The notes below the pieces were generated by a model, which was not told the DNA's origin, did not search any database, and saw nothing but the letters and a program-made list of their open reading frames with translations. Source: Hyphomicrobium_A sp044507625 (GTDB lineage: Bacteria > Pseudomonadota > Alphaproteobacteria > Rhizobiales > Hyphomicrobiaceae). From it: a stretch of 64,000 nucleotides of DNA. Shown one piece after another: positions 36,114-44,468 of the stretch (positions within the stretch are counted from its first letter, which is position 1; each line of letters starts with the position of its first letter). The stretch lies in assembly GCA_044507625.1 (NCBI GenBank), contig JBIQJE010000008.1, forward strand, positions 62,001-126,000, written 5' to 3'. The position numbers were made by a program, and so were the translations under genes.

Positions 36114-36614
36114 CTAGGTCGGTCTCGCCTTGACGTTGGCGCCAGGCGTGTTGCTGTTGGCCGCCTCGAGCGCCTTGGCGCGGCGATCCATCACCTGCTG
36201 CGGCGTTGCCGAGGAGAGCACCGTGCCGGCCTTGGTGTCCACCTTGGCGCGGAAATTCTGCGACAGGGTGTAGTCCTCCTCCTTGAGCCGGTCGGCATCT
36301 TCCTTGGTGAAGGATTCAGCGCCGGTGATATTGGCGGCCGGCACGTAGCGCTCCGAGCCCATGTTGACGAGGGCGATGCCCTGCGCGCGCAGGCCTTCCA
36401 GATTCTCGCGCGCGAGTTTGGAGGACTTGTCCCCGAACTCGATGCGGATGCTGACGCGGGCAGGATCAATATCGATGCCGCGTTTTTCCTTCAGGCTTTC
36501 TTTGGCGCGCTCCTTGTCCTCATCGGTAAGCGGCCGGATGAGCCGCACCGTATCGAGCGGAACGGTGCGCAGGACACCTTCGTGGGTTGTGTACTTCAAT
36601 GCGTTGATTGCCAT
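36114..36614 (-). CDS. Hypothetical protein with conserved mobile-element context
   Basis: A 166-residue protein starting MAINALKYTTHEGVLRTVPL. It is highly charged (LTDEDKERAKESLKEKRGID) with a helical centre (SFTKEDADRLKEEDYTLSQN) and a low-complexity tail. AAGGAG lies 6 bases before the ATG at 36614, which chooses this start over one two codons upstream. No known domain is visible. Confidence 0.6.
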   Translation of the reverse strand: MAINALKYTTHEGVLRTVPLDTVRLIRPLTDEDKERAKESLKEKRGIDIDPARVSIRIEFGDKSSKLARENLEGLRAQGIALVNMGSERYVPAANITGAESFTKEDADRLKEEDYTLSQNFRAKVDTKAGTVLSSATPQQVMDRRAKALEAANSNTPGANVKARPT

Positions 36615-36692
36615 GATCATCTCCTTTTTTTGGTTATGGCGATTTAATCGTGGCAAGCCGTCCGCACATGTCACGATGCGGCGCAGCAAGAC

Positions 36693-37088
36693 TTATGCAA
36701 AGACAGCAATGCGCTCGGCCCGATCGACGATGGGCGTCTGCCCATGCGGCACGAACACATCGAGCTCGTAGAGGGCACCGATCACGGCGCCGCGCATGTC
36801 CGCGCCGCCCAGGCGCGGGCAGAAGCAATTGCCGCCCTGAAGCAGCACCACGATGCGTCCGCCATCATCCGCCTGCCCGGCGAAGAAGCAGGCGAGATCC
36901 CGACCGAGCCAGGCCTTGGCGGTGAGCAGGCCTTTCCAGCGGCGCAGATGGGTGTGCGGATGGTCGAACCCGCACAACAATTCTGCGTCGGGATGGAGGG
37001 CAAAGTCCGCGATGCCCTGAAGATCGGGATCAGTCATCGCAGCGGAGACTAGCGCCCGCGCCATCGAATGCACGCTGCCCCGCAGCAT
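36693..37088 (-). CDS. Hypothetical protein
   Basis: An open frame of 131 residues with in-frame ATGs at 37088, 37064 and 37037. The most protein-like part begins MTDPDLQGIADFALHPDAEL and contains CGFDHPHTHLRRWKGLLTAKAW and VLLQGGNCFCPRLGGADMRG. Cys and His content could bind metal. No family is recognised. It lies upstream of the 36114-36614 gene on the same strand with a 78-bp gap, so the two may be co-transcribed. Confidence 0.45.
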   Translation of the reverse strand: MLRGSVHSMARALVSAAMTDPDLQGIADFALHPDAELLCGFDHPHTHLRRWKGLLTAKAWLGRDLACFFAGQADDGGRIVVLLQGGNCFCPRLGGADMRGAVIGALYELDVFVPHGQTPIVDRAERIAVFA

Positions 37089-37274
37089 CCCGCAAGGGAT
37101 GGACGCCGCATGGCGGAAACCCGCCCGTCCGCGGGGTTCCGTTCACGACAGCCCGGTCCGGCCCGAGGCCGGATGCGGTTAATCTCGAAACTCTCTGGGG
37201 AAGACTGAACAATACGGCGGGAGATTGCTTGGCGGTGCGTGATAAACCCATAAGGAGCGGGGGCATCACAGATT

Positions 37275-38954
37275 ATGACAAAGCTATCGGCGATCGACTG
37301 GGACATCATCAACGCGCGCGTTCGTTCCGTCATGGCCGCGCGCGAATTGAGGACGGCTTCGCTTGGCTTCCTCCATCTGGTGCTGGATCAGATGTTCCCT
37401 GGACGGGTGGGGGATCACGCGGAAATCATCACGGATGGCTCCAATGATCAGGGCATCGATGCGGTAGAGGTCATCGAGAAGGACGACTGTGCCGATGTCA
37501 TCTTGTTGCAATCGAAATATAGAGACGGCGTGTCGACCACCGACAAGACGATCAATGACAGCGAAGTCCTCAAGATCTCGTCGTTTCTGCATGCCCTTTT
37601 CGACAAATCCGAGCAGCTCCTCCGGACCGGTAATTTTCGTCTCACTGAGGCGGTGAGGAAGATATGGAGTCTTCACGAGCGCGGTGTCGTTTGCAGATAT
37701 CGCATCATTCTATGCTCCAACGACCAAGGGCTTTCCGTATCCGCACGGAACCTGCTTGAAACGGCGCTTCAATCCCTTCCCGGCGTAGACTACGAAACTT
37801 ATGGACCGGTCGACCTCATCCAGGACATCGGCGTCAGGGGGCGAACGAGTGAGACCGGGCATCTGCGGGTGATTGGCAAGGAAGCTTTCGAGCGGACCGA
37901 CGGAGACATCAGGGGGGTTATTGCATCGGTCGACGCCCAGTCCTTCGTCGATCTCATCCGCACCGATGATGGGCGGTCGATCAAGCGGCATCTATTTGAT
38001 GACAATCTGCGAGTTTTTCTGGGTGCAAACGGCGGCTTCAACGCTTCAATCATCGCGACGGCAACATCAAACGACAGCCATCTGTTCTGGTATCTCAATA
38101 ACGGCATCACCATCACCTGCCGGAACTATTCCTATAACAAGGGCCATGCAAACCCGAAGATTAGGATTGAGGACTTTCAGATCGTCAACGGTGCGCAGAC
38201 ATCGCATTCCCTTCTGGAGGCGTCCCGCGCTGATCCCGCCGCGCTCGAGAACGTGGTGCTGACCGTCCGCGTCTACGCGACGGACAGAAGTGACATAGCT
38301 GAACGTGTCGCTGTAGCGACCAACAGCCAGGCCAGGATTCAAAGCCGCGATCTGCGCGCCAATGACCCGGTTCTCAAGAAGATGGAGCTTGCTTTCGCGG
38401 ATAGGGGATACTTCTTCGAGCGCAAGCGGAACATGCATAGCGACAAGGATGCGAAGAAGAGGCTCGATGCGCTGAAGCTGGGCCAGATCGTGCTGTCCTA
38501 CCATCTGCGCGAACCGGATCGCGCCAGGGCCAACTCGGATGCGATATTCGGAGAACGATTCTCGGCGATCTTCCACGAACACCACGACATGGACGAGCTC
38601 TGCCGCCTAGTAGAGCTTTATCAACTGATCGAAGAGATGCGCGAAGCGTACATCGCCGAGCACGGCGAGAGGGAGACCGGCGGCGAGCAGCAGTACCTGA
38701 TCTATGGCCATTGGTTCGTGCTGTTTGCCATACGGATGCTCCTGCAGAAATCCGGGAAGCCTATCCCTGCGAAAGCGGATGCGGACGCATTGGTTCTTGA
38801 GGCGATCGGGTTGGTGGCGCGGGCCTGTAACCAAGGCAAGGCCGTCGCTCATTATCAGATGTTCCGCAGCCCGAGGACGCGTGACAAGATCATTGCGGAG
38901 CTTCGAGGAAAGCAGATGAGCTTGCTGGATTTGCTGGACGAGCTTCCGGACTAG
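37275..38954 (+). CDS. AIPR-family (abortive infection phage resistance) protein
   Basis: A 559-residue protein. Residues 50-85 fit a Mrr-like PD-(D/E)XK variant: SNDQGIDAVEV with Asp62, then VILLQSKY with Gln79-x-Lys81. The AIPR domain follows (about 230-500) with HLFWYLNNGITITC and FQIVNGAQTSHSLLEAS, the clearest signatures. AIPR proteins act in phage abortive infection, often as nucleases, though the mechanism is not settled. The 3' end overlaps the convergent MerR-like gene by four bases. It may act with the adjacent HD operon or alone. Confidence 0.88.
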   Translation: MTKLSAIDWDIINARVRSVMAARELRTASLGFLHLVLDQMFPGRVGDHAEIITDGSNDQGIDAVEVIEKDDCADVILLQSKYRDGVSTTDKTINDSEVLKISSFLHALFDKSEQLLRTGNFRLTEAVRKIWSLHERGVVCRYRIILCSNDQGLSVSARNLLETALQSLPGVDYETYGPVDLIQDIGVRGRTSETGHLRVIGKEAFERTDGDIRGVIASVDAQSFVDLIRTDDGRSIKRHLFDDNLRVFLGANGGFNASIIATATSNDSHLFWYLNNGITITCRNYSYNKGHANPKIRIEDFQIVNGAQTSHSLLEASRADPAALENVVLTVRVYATDRSDIAERVAVATNSQARIQSRDLRANDPVLKKMELAFADRGYFFERKRNMHSDKDAKKRLDALKLGQIVLSYHLREPDRARANSDAIFGERFSAIFHEHHDMDELCRLVELYQLIEEMREAYIAEHGERETGGEQQYLIYGHWFVLFAIRMLLQKSGKPIPAKADADALVLEAIGLVARACNQGKAVAHYQMFRSPRTRDKIIAELRGKQMSLLDLLDELPD

Positions 38955-39373
38955 GTCTCATGATGGATCATGAGCCTCTCCAGGGGCAGGAGATCACCGG
39001 CTCTTTCGTGAGCCTGAATGCGATGCTGGATAGGCTCAAGCGGCACGATGATGGAAAGGTTTGAATCAACCTTCAGGATCGGCAGGCTCGCGAGTGTAGC
39101 CTCTCCTTCCTGGATGACAAATGCTCGGCCTTCGTACGCACCTTCTGTCTTCAAGCGATCGAAGATCGTATCGACGATGGACCCAAGGGCACCGACCCCC
39201 ACGCCGGCAGTTGTCAGTCTGTGGATAACTCCGAGGGCAACGAGATCGGACTTTTCGAAGCGACAACCCCGGCCCTTGAGGCGTTGGATACGCGGCACGG
39301 CCCGCATCCAGTAGACGAAGGTGGACTGCTCGATGCCAAGGATGGTCAGCGCCTGTTGCTGGGAGTAGAGCAT
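38951..39373 (-). CDS. MerR-type helix-turn-helix regulator
   Basis: A 140-residue protein from ATG 39373 (a GTG at 39397 adds 8 residues). The N-terminus MLYSQQQALTILGIEQSTFVYWMR followed by CRFEKSDLVALGVIHRLT resembles the winged-helix DNA-binding part of MerR-family regulators. The C-terminal 80 residues have no effector domain I know. It is divergent from the small gene plus HD gene at 39470-42367, with 96 bases between, and so is placed to control them. Confidence 0.65.
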   Translation of the reverse strand: MLYSQQQALTILGIEQSTFVYWMRAVPRIQRLKGRGCRFEKSDLVALGVIHRLTTAGVGVGALGSIVDTIFDRLKTEGAYEGRAFVIQEGEATLASLPILKVDSNLSIIVPLEPIQHRIQAHERAGDLLPLERLMIHHET

Positions 39374-39469
39374 CGGCTTTCCATATACATCCCGCACACA
39401 TGTGCGAGTTAACTGGATGTTTACTGCGACCAGAGACCGTCGTAAAGTTGATTCGAAGCGGAGGGAGCG

Positions 39470-39874
39470 ATGCGATCACAATACGAATTGGCGAATTACT
39501 TGGTCGCAACCTGGAGAATTGCACGGCCGGGCGAGAAGCTGCCGACATCGCACGGGGTTCTCGATCGGGCCCTTGAGAAGGTGCAGCCGATGCTGCCCGA
39601 ACGCTTCCGGAGCACGCTCACATTCATCGAAACGCCCATTGGTCGGCTATGCCGGGAACTGCCCGATATTCTCCGGGCGGCTCAGGAGAGTTATTTGACG
39701 TCGGAACCCAATCCGACCTACCGGACGGCAGAGGTGAAGATCGATACCGCTGCCGCCCTGGATTTGCTGGACGATCTGTCCATAGAAATCGATGATGGCA
39801 AAGAATTTGGCGTAGCGCTCGCACGCAATGTGGACGAAGAGGTCCATCGGCTGCGGGATACTCGCGCGGCCTGA
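39470..39874 (+). CDS. Small hypothetical protein upstream of the HD protein
   Basis: A 134-residue protein starting MRSQYELANYLVATWRIARP. It has a central ELPDILRAAQESYLT and an acidic helical C-terminus (ALDLLDDLSIEIDDGKEFGV). GGAGGG precedes the ATG. No family is recognised. It ends 12 bases before the HD gene, so the two form an operon. It might be an inhibitor or subunit of the large protein, which is inference only. Confidence 0.6.
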   Translation: MRSQYELANYLVATWRIARPGEKLPTSHGVLDRALEKVQPMLPERFRSTLTFIETPIGRLCRELPDILRAAQESYLTSEPNPTYRTAEVKIDTAAALDLLDDLSIEIDDGKEFGVALARNVDEEVHRLRDTRAA

Positions 39875-39886
39875 TGATGGGGGCCT

Positions 39887-42367
39887 ATGGGGGAGCAGCA
39901 GCTTATTGAGCGATTGCGGGATGCTGCGCCCGGCTTGTTTGATCAGGTCGATAAACTTGCCACGCGGTGGTTGCGTCCCTTGGCGGACGATGCCAAAGCC
40001 CGCGGTCCCTTCCAGGACAAGCACATCAACGATCCCATATGGGGCACGATCACATTGCACCCCTGGGAGGTTGCGCTGCTCGACACTGAGCTCGTGCAGC
40101 GTCTGCGCGGCGTAAAGCAGCTGGGACTGGCGCACCTCGTCTTTCCAACTGCGACGCATGACCGGTTCTCTCATGCCTGCGGCGTCGTCGAGGCGGCCGA
40201 GAGAATGATGGATCAGATCAGCCGCAATACGAAAGCGCGTGTGCGATCCGGGCGTTCTGAAGATGCCTCTCCGCAGATTGCGGATGATGAAAGATATCTC
40301 ATCCGGCTGGCTGCGCTCATTCATGATGTGGGACACGGCCCCTTCAGCCACGCGATTGAACCTGTCGTGGGCAGGATCTTCAAAGACGAGCTCTCACAGC
40401 TTGAATTGGCGTTGCGAGACTCAATCCCGCGAACGGAGAAGGTTCAGGTTTCCGAAGCGGTCGCCGTCCTCGTCGTGGCGTCGCAGGATTTCCAGGCACT
40501 CCTTGCAAGGCCGCTGATGGATGCGGTGAGGGCAGGGCGAACGCCTGAACAGCTTTCCACCGGGCTGATCGCGGCCATCATCGGAGGGTCAGACGGGACT
40601 GCGCGAGGTGCTCTCGGCGCTCTCGTCTCCAGTCAGGTCGATGCAGACAAGCTCGATTACATGGCGCGCGACGCGTATCATGCGGGTCTTCCGATTGATT
40701 TCGATACGGAGCGCCTGATTTCCAAGCTCGAAGCGATCCGGGTGGAGGAATCTGTTTTATCAAGACGCCTCGGTGACCTGAAGGAGCGCGTCCTCGCCAC
40801 AAAAGATAAAAGGTACCAGGAAATCGGCATCTCCGCCGGCGGGACCGGAGCCTTCGAGCAAATGCTGGTCGGGCGGATATTCCTATACGATCGGCTTTAT
40901 CATCATCACAAGGTGCGCACTGCGGACTCCATGGCTCAGCGCCTGCTTTACTATGCCGACCCTGATGCCAAGGCCCTTTCGATGGACATCCTCTACGCGT
41001 CACTGCCTGACGATACGGTGATCCGTGCCTTCGGCGGACTGAAGCTCAATCTTGGGACTGATGCTGAACCGATTGTCTTTCCGTCCACGCCGGCTTCGAC
41101 GGAGATAGCGCAAGCCATCGTCTCGCGGCGCCTTTATCAGCGAGCATTTGCGTTTGCCGGACGATTTATAGCCGGGCTGGACACGGAAGTAGCGGAGGCC
41201 GCGAACGGCGAAGCGCCGCCAGAGAGCTGGACCGAAGACGAGAAGGACGCTGAGCGCTCGCGTGTCATGCGCCGCGTCAACACGGAGCTTTCCGATGTAG
41301 AGGATCGCCTGTCGGCCGAAGCTGAAATCGCGGCCCTGGCAGCCGACCTCGGGAAGGCGCTGCCGACCGCTCACCCACTGCACCAGCAAGCCATCGGGCT
41401 GGCCTCGCACCACGTCATCGTCGATCTCCCAAAAACGCCGCATCCGCCACGAATTACGACGATTGCGCGGAATGATGACGGACGCCTCGACGTGCCGGAT
41501 GTCTTTTACGACCCCGCGCGATGGGCAACCGTGTACGCCACGCAGCGAAGAACAGGATATGTATTCGCACATCCAGATCGACGCTGCCTCATCTGCCTGG
41601 CGTCGCGCATCTGGTTCCTCAGGAAGTTTGGTTGTGTCCTTGGGGAGTCCGCGGATCGCCATGCCAAGAGCACCCAGCTGATCGAAGCAAGCTGGTATAA
41701 GGATCTTGAACGTGCCGGCAAATTGGAAAAGTCGGAGCGCAGCTATTTTGAACGGCCGCGGCTTGTCTACGTTCCATTCGAACTAAAGGACCACCAGGTT
41801 CCAAAGGAATGGCGGGAGGCGGATCCGGGCTTCGTCCGGAACTTCAACGACGCATTCAGGAAGATACTGCCTGAGGGCATCTCTGCTCTCGCCGAAAGCG
41901 AGCTGACCCAGACCTTGCGAGGCCTGTTCAGGACCATGCAGACCTGGGCCACGGATTCGCAATTCGTCACATCGGTAATCGAGGACGAAGGTGAGTTTCA
42001 GGCAGAGTTGCGCAAGGCGCTGCGTCAGGTACCGCTCGATATCAAGGAAGGAACTGAGATTGCGGGTGGGGAGACCGATCTAATCGCATTCCGGCGTGTC
42101 CTGATCGAGAACAAGTGGCAAAGCACACAGACCGACAATCCGCTTCAGGTGAAGCCAAGGACTGGACGTCAGGGCAGGCGGTACACACTGCCGACAGGCC
42201 AACCGTTCGTCATAACGGCGCTAGCCTATCCCGCCAAAAGCGAGAACGGTCATTTGCCGCCCCACAAATGCGTTGCGGTCCGGCAGCTGGCAGGCATAAC
42301 GGAGCCCTTTGTTGAAATACGGATTGCCGTTCGCTACGGCGATATGAAGCCATCAGACGCCGCTTAG
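39887..42367 (+). CDS. SAMHD1-like HD dNTPase with probable C-terminal PD-(D/E)XK domain
   Basis: An 826-residue protein. Residues 50-270 match the SAMHD1/dGTPase HD core: RLRGVKQLGLAHLVFP, His96 in DRFSHACGV, His146-Asp147 and His150/155 in LIHDVGHGPFSHAIE, and Asp254-Lys255 with Tyr258 and Asp262 in DADKLDYMARD. All positions used by SAMHD1 for metal and triphosphate are present. The remaining 550 residues are unusual. Near the end Asp731 and Glu741-Asn-Lys743 (GETDLIAFRRVLIENKW) fit a PD-(D/E)XK nuclease core. The nuclease call is inference. A role in nucleotide depletion or invader DNA destruction is plausible. Confidence 0.75.
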   Translation: MGEQQLIERLRDAAPGLFDQVDKLATRWLRPLADDAKARGPFQDKHINDPIWGTITLHPWEVALLDTELVQRLRGVKQLGLAHLVFPTATHDRFSHACGVVEAAERMMDQISRNTKARVRSGRSEDASPQIADDERYLIRLAALIHDVGHGPFSHAIEPVVGRIFKDELSQLELALRDSIPRTEKVQVSEAVAVLVVASQDFQALLARPLMDAVRAGRTPEQLSTGLIAAIIGGSDGTARGALGALVSSQVDADKLDYMARDAYHAGLPIDFDTERLISKLEAIRVEESVLSRRLGDLKERVLATKDKRYQEIGISAGGTGAFEQMLVGRIFLYDRLYHHHKVRTADSMAQRLLYYADPDAKALSMDILYASLPDDTVIRAFGGLKLNLGTDAEPIVFPSTPASTEIAQAIVSRRLYQRAFAFAGRFIAGLDTEVAEAANGEAPPESWTEDEKDAERSRVMRRVNTELSDVEDRLSAEAEIAALAADLGKALPTAHPLHQQAIGLASHHVIVDLPKTPHPPRITTIARNDDGRLDVPDVFYDPARWATVYATQRRTGYVFAHPDRRCLICLASRIWFLRKFGCVLGESADRHAKSTQLIEASWYKDLERAGKLEKSERSYFERPRLVYVPFELKDHQVPKEWREADPGFVRNFNDAFRKILPEGISALAESELTQTLRGLFRTMQTWATDSQFVTSVIEDEGEFQAELRKALRQVPLDIKEGTEIAGGETDLIAFRRVLIENKWQSTQTDNPLQVKPRTGRQGRRYTLPTGQPFVITALAYPAKSENGHLPPHKCVAVRQLAGITEPFVEIRIAVRYGDMKPSDAA

Positions 42368-42475
42368 TGGATTGCGAAGCTTCCCCGTCAATCACCAAAC
42401 CACATGGGCTTCAGCAGCGTGCCGTGCACGCGCGATGCCTTCGTAACCCGGACACGTTGTGCTGCTCGACCGGCA

Positions 42476-42778
42476 TCAGAACCCCTGCATCAGGAAATCG
42501 AGGGCGTCGACGATGGTCTCATGCTGATGATCGAGGTTTGCGACGCGCTCAGCGAGCCTCGAGGAAGGCACCGCCGCAAGCTCGGGGGTGTTGAGCACGT
42601 AGTCCGTGCCTGAGATCGTCAAGAGTGGCCGAAGCCGTGGACTAGTTTCGCTCTGCTGCTCGTCCAACGCGACCAGGGGAACAACGACGCGGGTGCTGAG
42701 ATCGCGTAGGATATCGGCCTGCACGTCCACAACGTAGTGCCTGAAGCCGCCCAGGCGGTAGACATCGAACCGCGCCAT
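42476..42778 (-). CDS. ccdB: CcdB-type toxin
   Basis: A 100-residue protein starting MARFDVYRLGGFRHYVVDVQ, with LSTRVVVPLVALDEQ and the C-terminal IVDALDFLMQGF typical of CcdB, whose last residues contact gyrase. CcdB poisons DNA gyrase unless bound by CcdA. The ATG overlaps the ccdA stop as TGATG. The pair would stabilise the element in the host. Confidence 0.92.
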   Translation of the reverse strand: MARFDVYRLGGFRHYVVDVQADILRDLSTRVVVPLVALDEQQSETSPRLRPLLTISGTDYVLNTPELAAVPSSRLAERVANLDHQHETIVDALDFLMQGF

Positions 42779-43038
42779 CAATCGACGAGCCACATAGGCT
42801 TGATCAGCGTGCCGGAACGTTCGATGCGCTCGTTATACGCCTCGATCGCCGCCTTATTCTCCGTCAGCCAGGCTTCTTCCTTGGCGCGCTTCAGCGCTGC
42901 CTCAATGCCAGCCTCTGCCGCTCGAGACGTGTTGAGACCGTACGCTCGTGCTTCATCGACGATCGTTTCACGCACGGTGACGGTAATGGGCCGCCGTTTT
43001 GATTGGCCGCTCTGAGGCATGGGTGATGTATTGCGCAT
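42778..43038 (-). CDS. ccdA: CcdA-type antitoxin
   Basis: An 86-residue protein. KRRPITVTVRETIVDEARAY is the N-terminal ribbon-helix-helix, and EEAWLTENKAAIEAYNERIE the toxin-binding region. It neutralises CcdB and represses the operon. The start at 43038 has a weak GGAT upstream; an internal ATG at 43020 is possible. An AT-rich stretch upstream (43040-43070) likely holds the promoter and operator. Confidence 0.9.
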   Translation of the reverse strand: MRNTSPMPQSGQSKRRPITVTVRETIVDEARAYGLNTSRAAEAGIEAALKRAKEEAWLTENKAAIEAYNERIERSGTLIKPMWLVD

Positions 43039-43187
43039 ATATCCAATATATCATTATTCTGTATACGTAGCAAATAGAACGCTCGATGCCCTGCGTGGCG
43101 CCGGCGTGAATATCGTCTCAAGAGGCGCGATAGAAAGCCATTATCCCGCCGGTACGCCGGATGGCGGCCCCAAACCCGAGCGGGCGC

Positions 43188-43493
43188 TCAGGGCACAGGA
43201 ACTGGTACCCGACGGGAACACAGCGCTCGGCCTGAGCACGCCGCTTGCGAACGGCCGTGATCCGGCGATAACCAGCGCGCAAAGTTTTTAAGTGCATTGC
43301 CGGGCGGAACATACCAGGCCTTGATCTGTGCATCCCATCTGGCGCCAAGTGTTTTGGCGCGATCCTTCTCGGCAAAAGGAACACGCAAGTAAACCTTGTA
43401 CGGAAGCGCTAGCTGCACGGCCGCCCCGCCTCCACGAGATGTCACAGCATTCGGATCACATAGTGAAGGAGGATTCAGCGGGTCGGTTGTCAC
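43188..43493 (-). CDS. DUF5710-domain small protein coupled to parE
   Basis: A 101-residue protein. YLRVPFAEKDRAKTLGARWD followed by KAWYVPPGNALKNFARWL is the DUF5710 motif, also found at the ends of large plasmid primases and ArdC-like proteins. The GTG start overlaps the parE stop by four bases, so it is translated with the toxin gene. The C-terminal 25 residues look unstructured. The function is unknown. Confidence 0.7.
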   Translation of the reverse strand: MTTDPLNPPSLCDPNAVTSRGGGAAVQLALPYKVYLRVPFAEKDRAKTLGARWDAQIKAWYVPPGNALKNFARWLSPDHGRSQAACSGRALCSRRVPVPVP

Positions 43494-43780
43494 AAATGCT
43501 CCTTCCAGTCAGCTCGGCAAGGAAGGATGCGGAGAACAAACACTTCTTCTTCGTGACACCTGTAAAAGATGATGTGGCTTTCATGTTCGTGCCGACGCAC
43601 GTTCCTGCGGAGGTGCTCGACGCCACGTCCCATCTTTGGGTTGTCTGCGAGAATCAGCAGTGCCGACTCAATCGATTCTTTGTAAGCGGCGGCCTGCGGC
43701 CTACCGAATTGGCTGGCAGTGTAGATATAGATGGCCGTCAAATCCCTTTGAGCGCGGCGGGAGAGCGTGTAGCTAGCCAT
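43490..43780 (-). CDS. parE: ParE/RelE-superfamily toxin
   Basis: A 96-residue protein starting MASYTLSRRAQRDLTAIYIY and ending with VFVLRILPCRADWKEHL, with ESHIIFYRCHEEE before it. This fits ParE, which inhibits gyrase. It overlaps parD by eight bases. Confidence 0.9.
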   Translation of the reverse strand: MASYTLSRRAQRDLTAIYIYTASQFGRPQAAAYKESIESALLILADNPKMGRGVEHLRRNVRRHEHESHIIFYRCHEEEVFVLRILPCRADWKEHL

Positions 43781-44030
43781 TTGCAGTCTGGGTTCTCTCA
43801 AACTGACGCATGGCTTCTTCGAAGATCTCGTCCATGTTCATATCGCTGACACCGCTTGCGATGCCTTCGTCGATAAGGGCCTGCAGCTCGGCGATCGCCA
43901 CCGCGCGCTCCTGATCGCGCCGAATTAGGTCGCGGACGTAGTCACTCACATTGCCGTAACGGCCGTCCTGGGCTTGCGCTTCGGCCCATAATTTCATTTC
44001 ATCGGGCAAAGAGACATTCATTGTGGCCAT
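43773..44030 (-). CDS. parD: ParD-type antitoxin
   Basis: An 85-residue protein starting MATMNVSLPDEMKLWAEAQA, then GNVSDYVRDLIRRDQERA (ribbon-helix-helix) and an acidic toxin-binding tail. AAGGA lies before the ATG at 44030. It binds ParE and represses its own operon. Confidence 0.92.
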   Translation of the reverse strand: MATMNVSLPDEMKLWAEAQAQDGRYGNVSDYVRDLIRRDQERAVAIAELQALIDEGIASGVSDMNMDEIFEEAMRQFERTQTANG

Positions 44031-44052
44031 GACCGGGTTCCTTTTTCTTCTT

Positions 44053-44082
44053 ATTGTCCGATCGATTGGCAATCTTTGTCAA
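44053..44082 (-). promoter_or_regulatory. Candidate promoter of parDE-DUF5710
   Basis: On the minus strand TTGACA (44077-44082) and GACAAT (44053-44058) are 18 bases apart, about 25 bases upstream of parD. The region is clearly AT-rich. Confidence 0.4.
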
Positions 44083-44468
44083 ATTGGGATTTATTTCCCA
44101 TAAGAAACATTATCGCTCCTTTCTTATGTCAACCGGCCAGCGACCATTCGGTCCTGCCCGCCTCCTCAGCAATTGTCGCAAACCGAGGCATGCCGACTTG
44201 TGGAATTCGTGAGCTGTGCGCCACTCTCGTTGGGTAGGATGATCTTCCCATGGAAATAAGTGAAGGAATACGGTCCAATATTATAAATGATATCAAGAGG
44301 TGTTTTGCGGCCAGCACGTCGCGAGTCCCCGTATTGATAGGTATCATCTCGTAGCTCACGGCTGTCCCCGCCTGACAGGCAGAACGAGGATCGGCCGTTA
44401 ACACCGCGCGCTTTTCTACGCGCCGATTTCGTGACTAGGTCCGGAAAAAAGAAGGATATAGCAAGTAT
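44083..44468. other. Intergenic region between parD and the reverse transcriptase
   Basis: A 386-bp stretch, lower in GC than the rest. A 91-residue minus-strand frame at 44129-44404 has no ribosome-binding site or known features, so I do not call it. No VR-like sequence is present here. Confidence 0.4.

Noticed and set aside
44129..44404. 91-residue minus-strand frame between parD and the reverse transcriptase
   Set aside because: No start signal or conserved features; region looks like promoter and spacer DNA.
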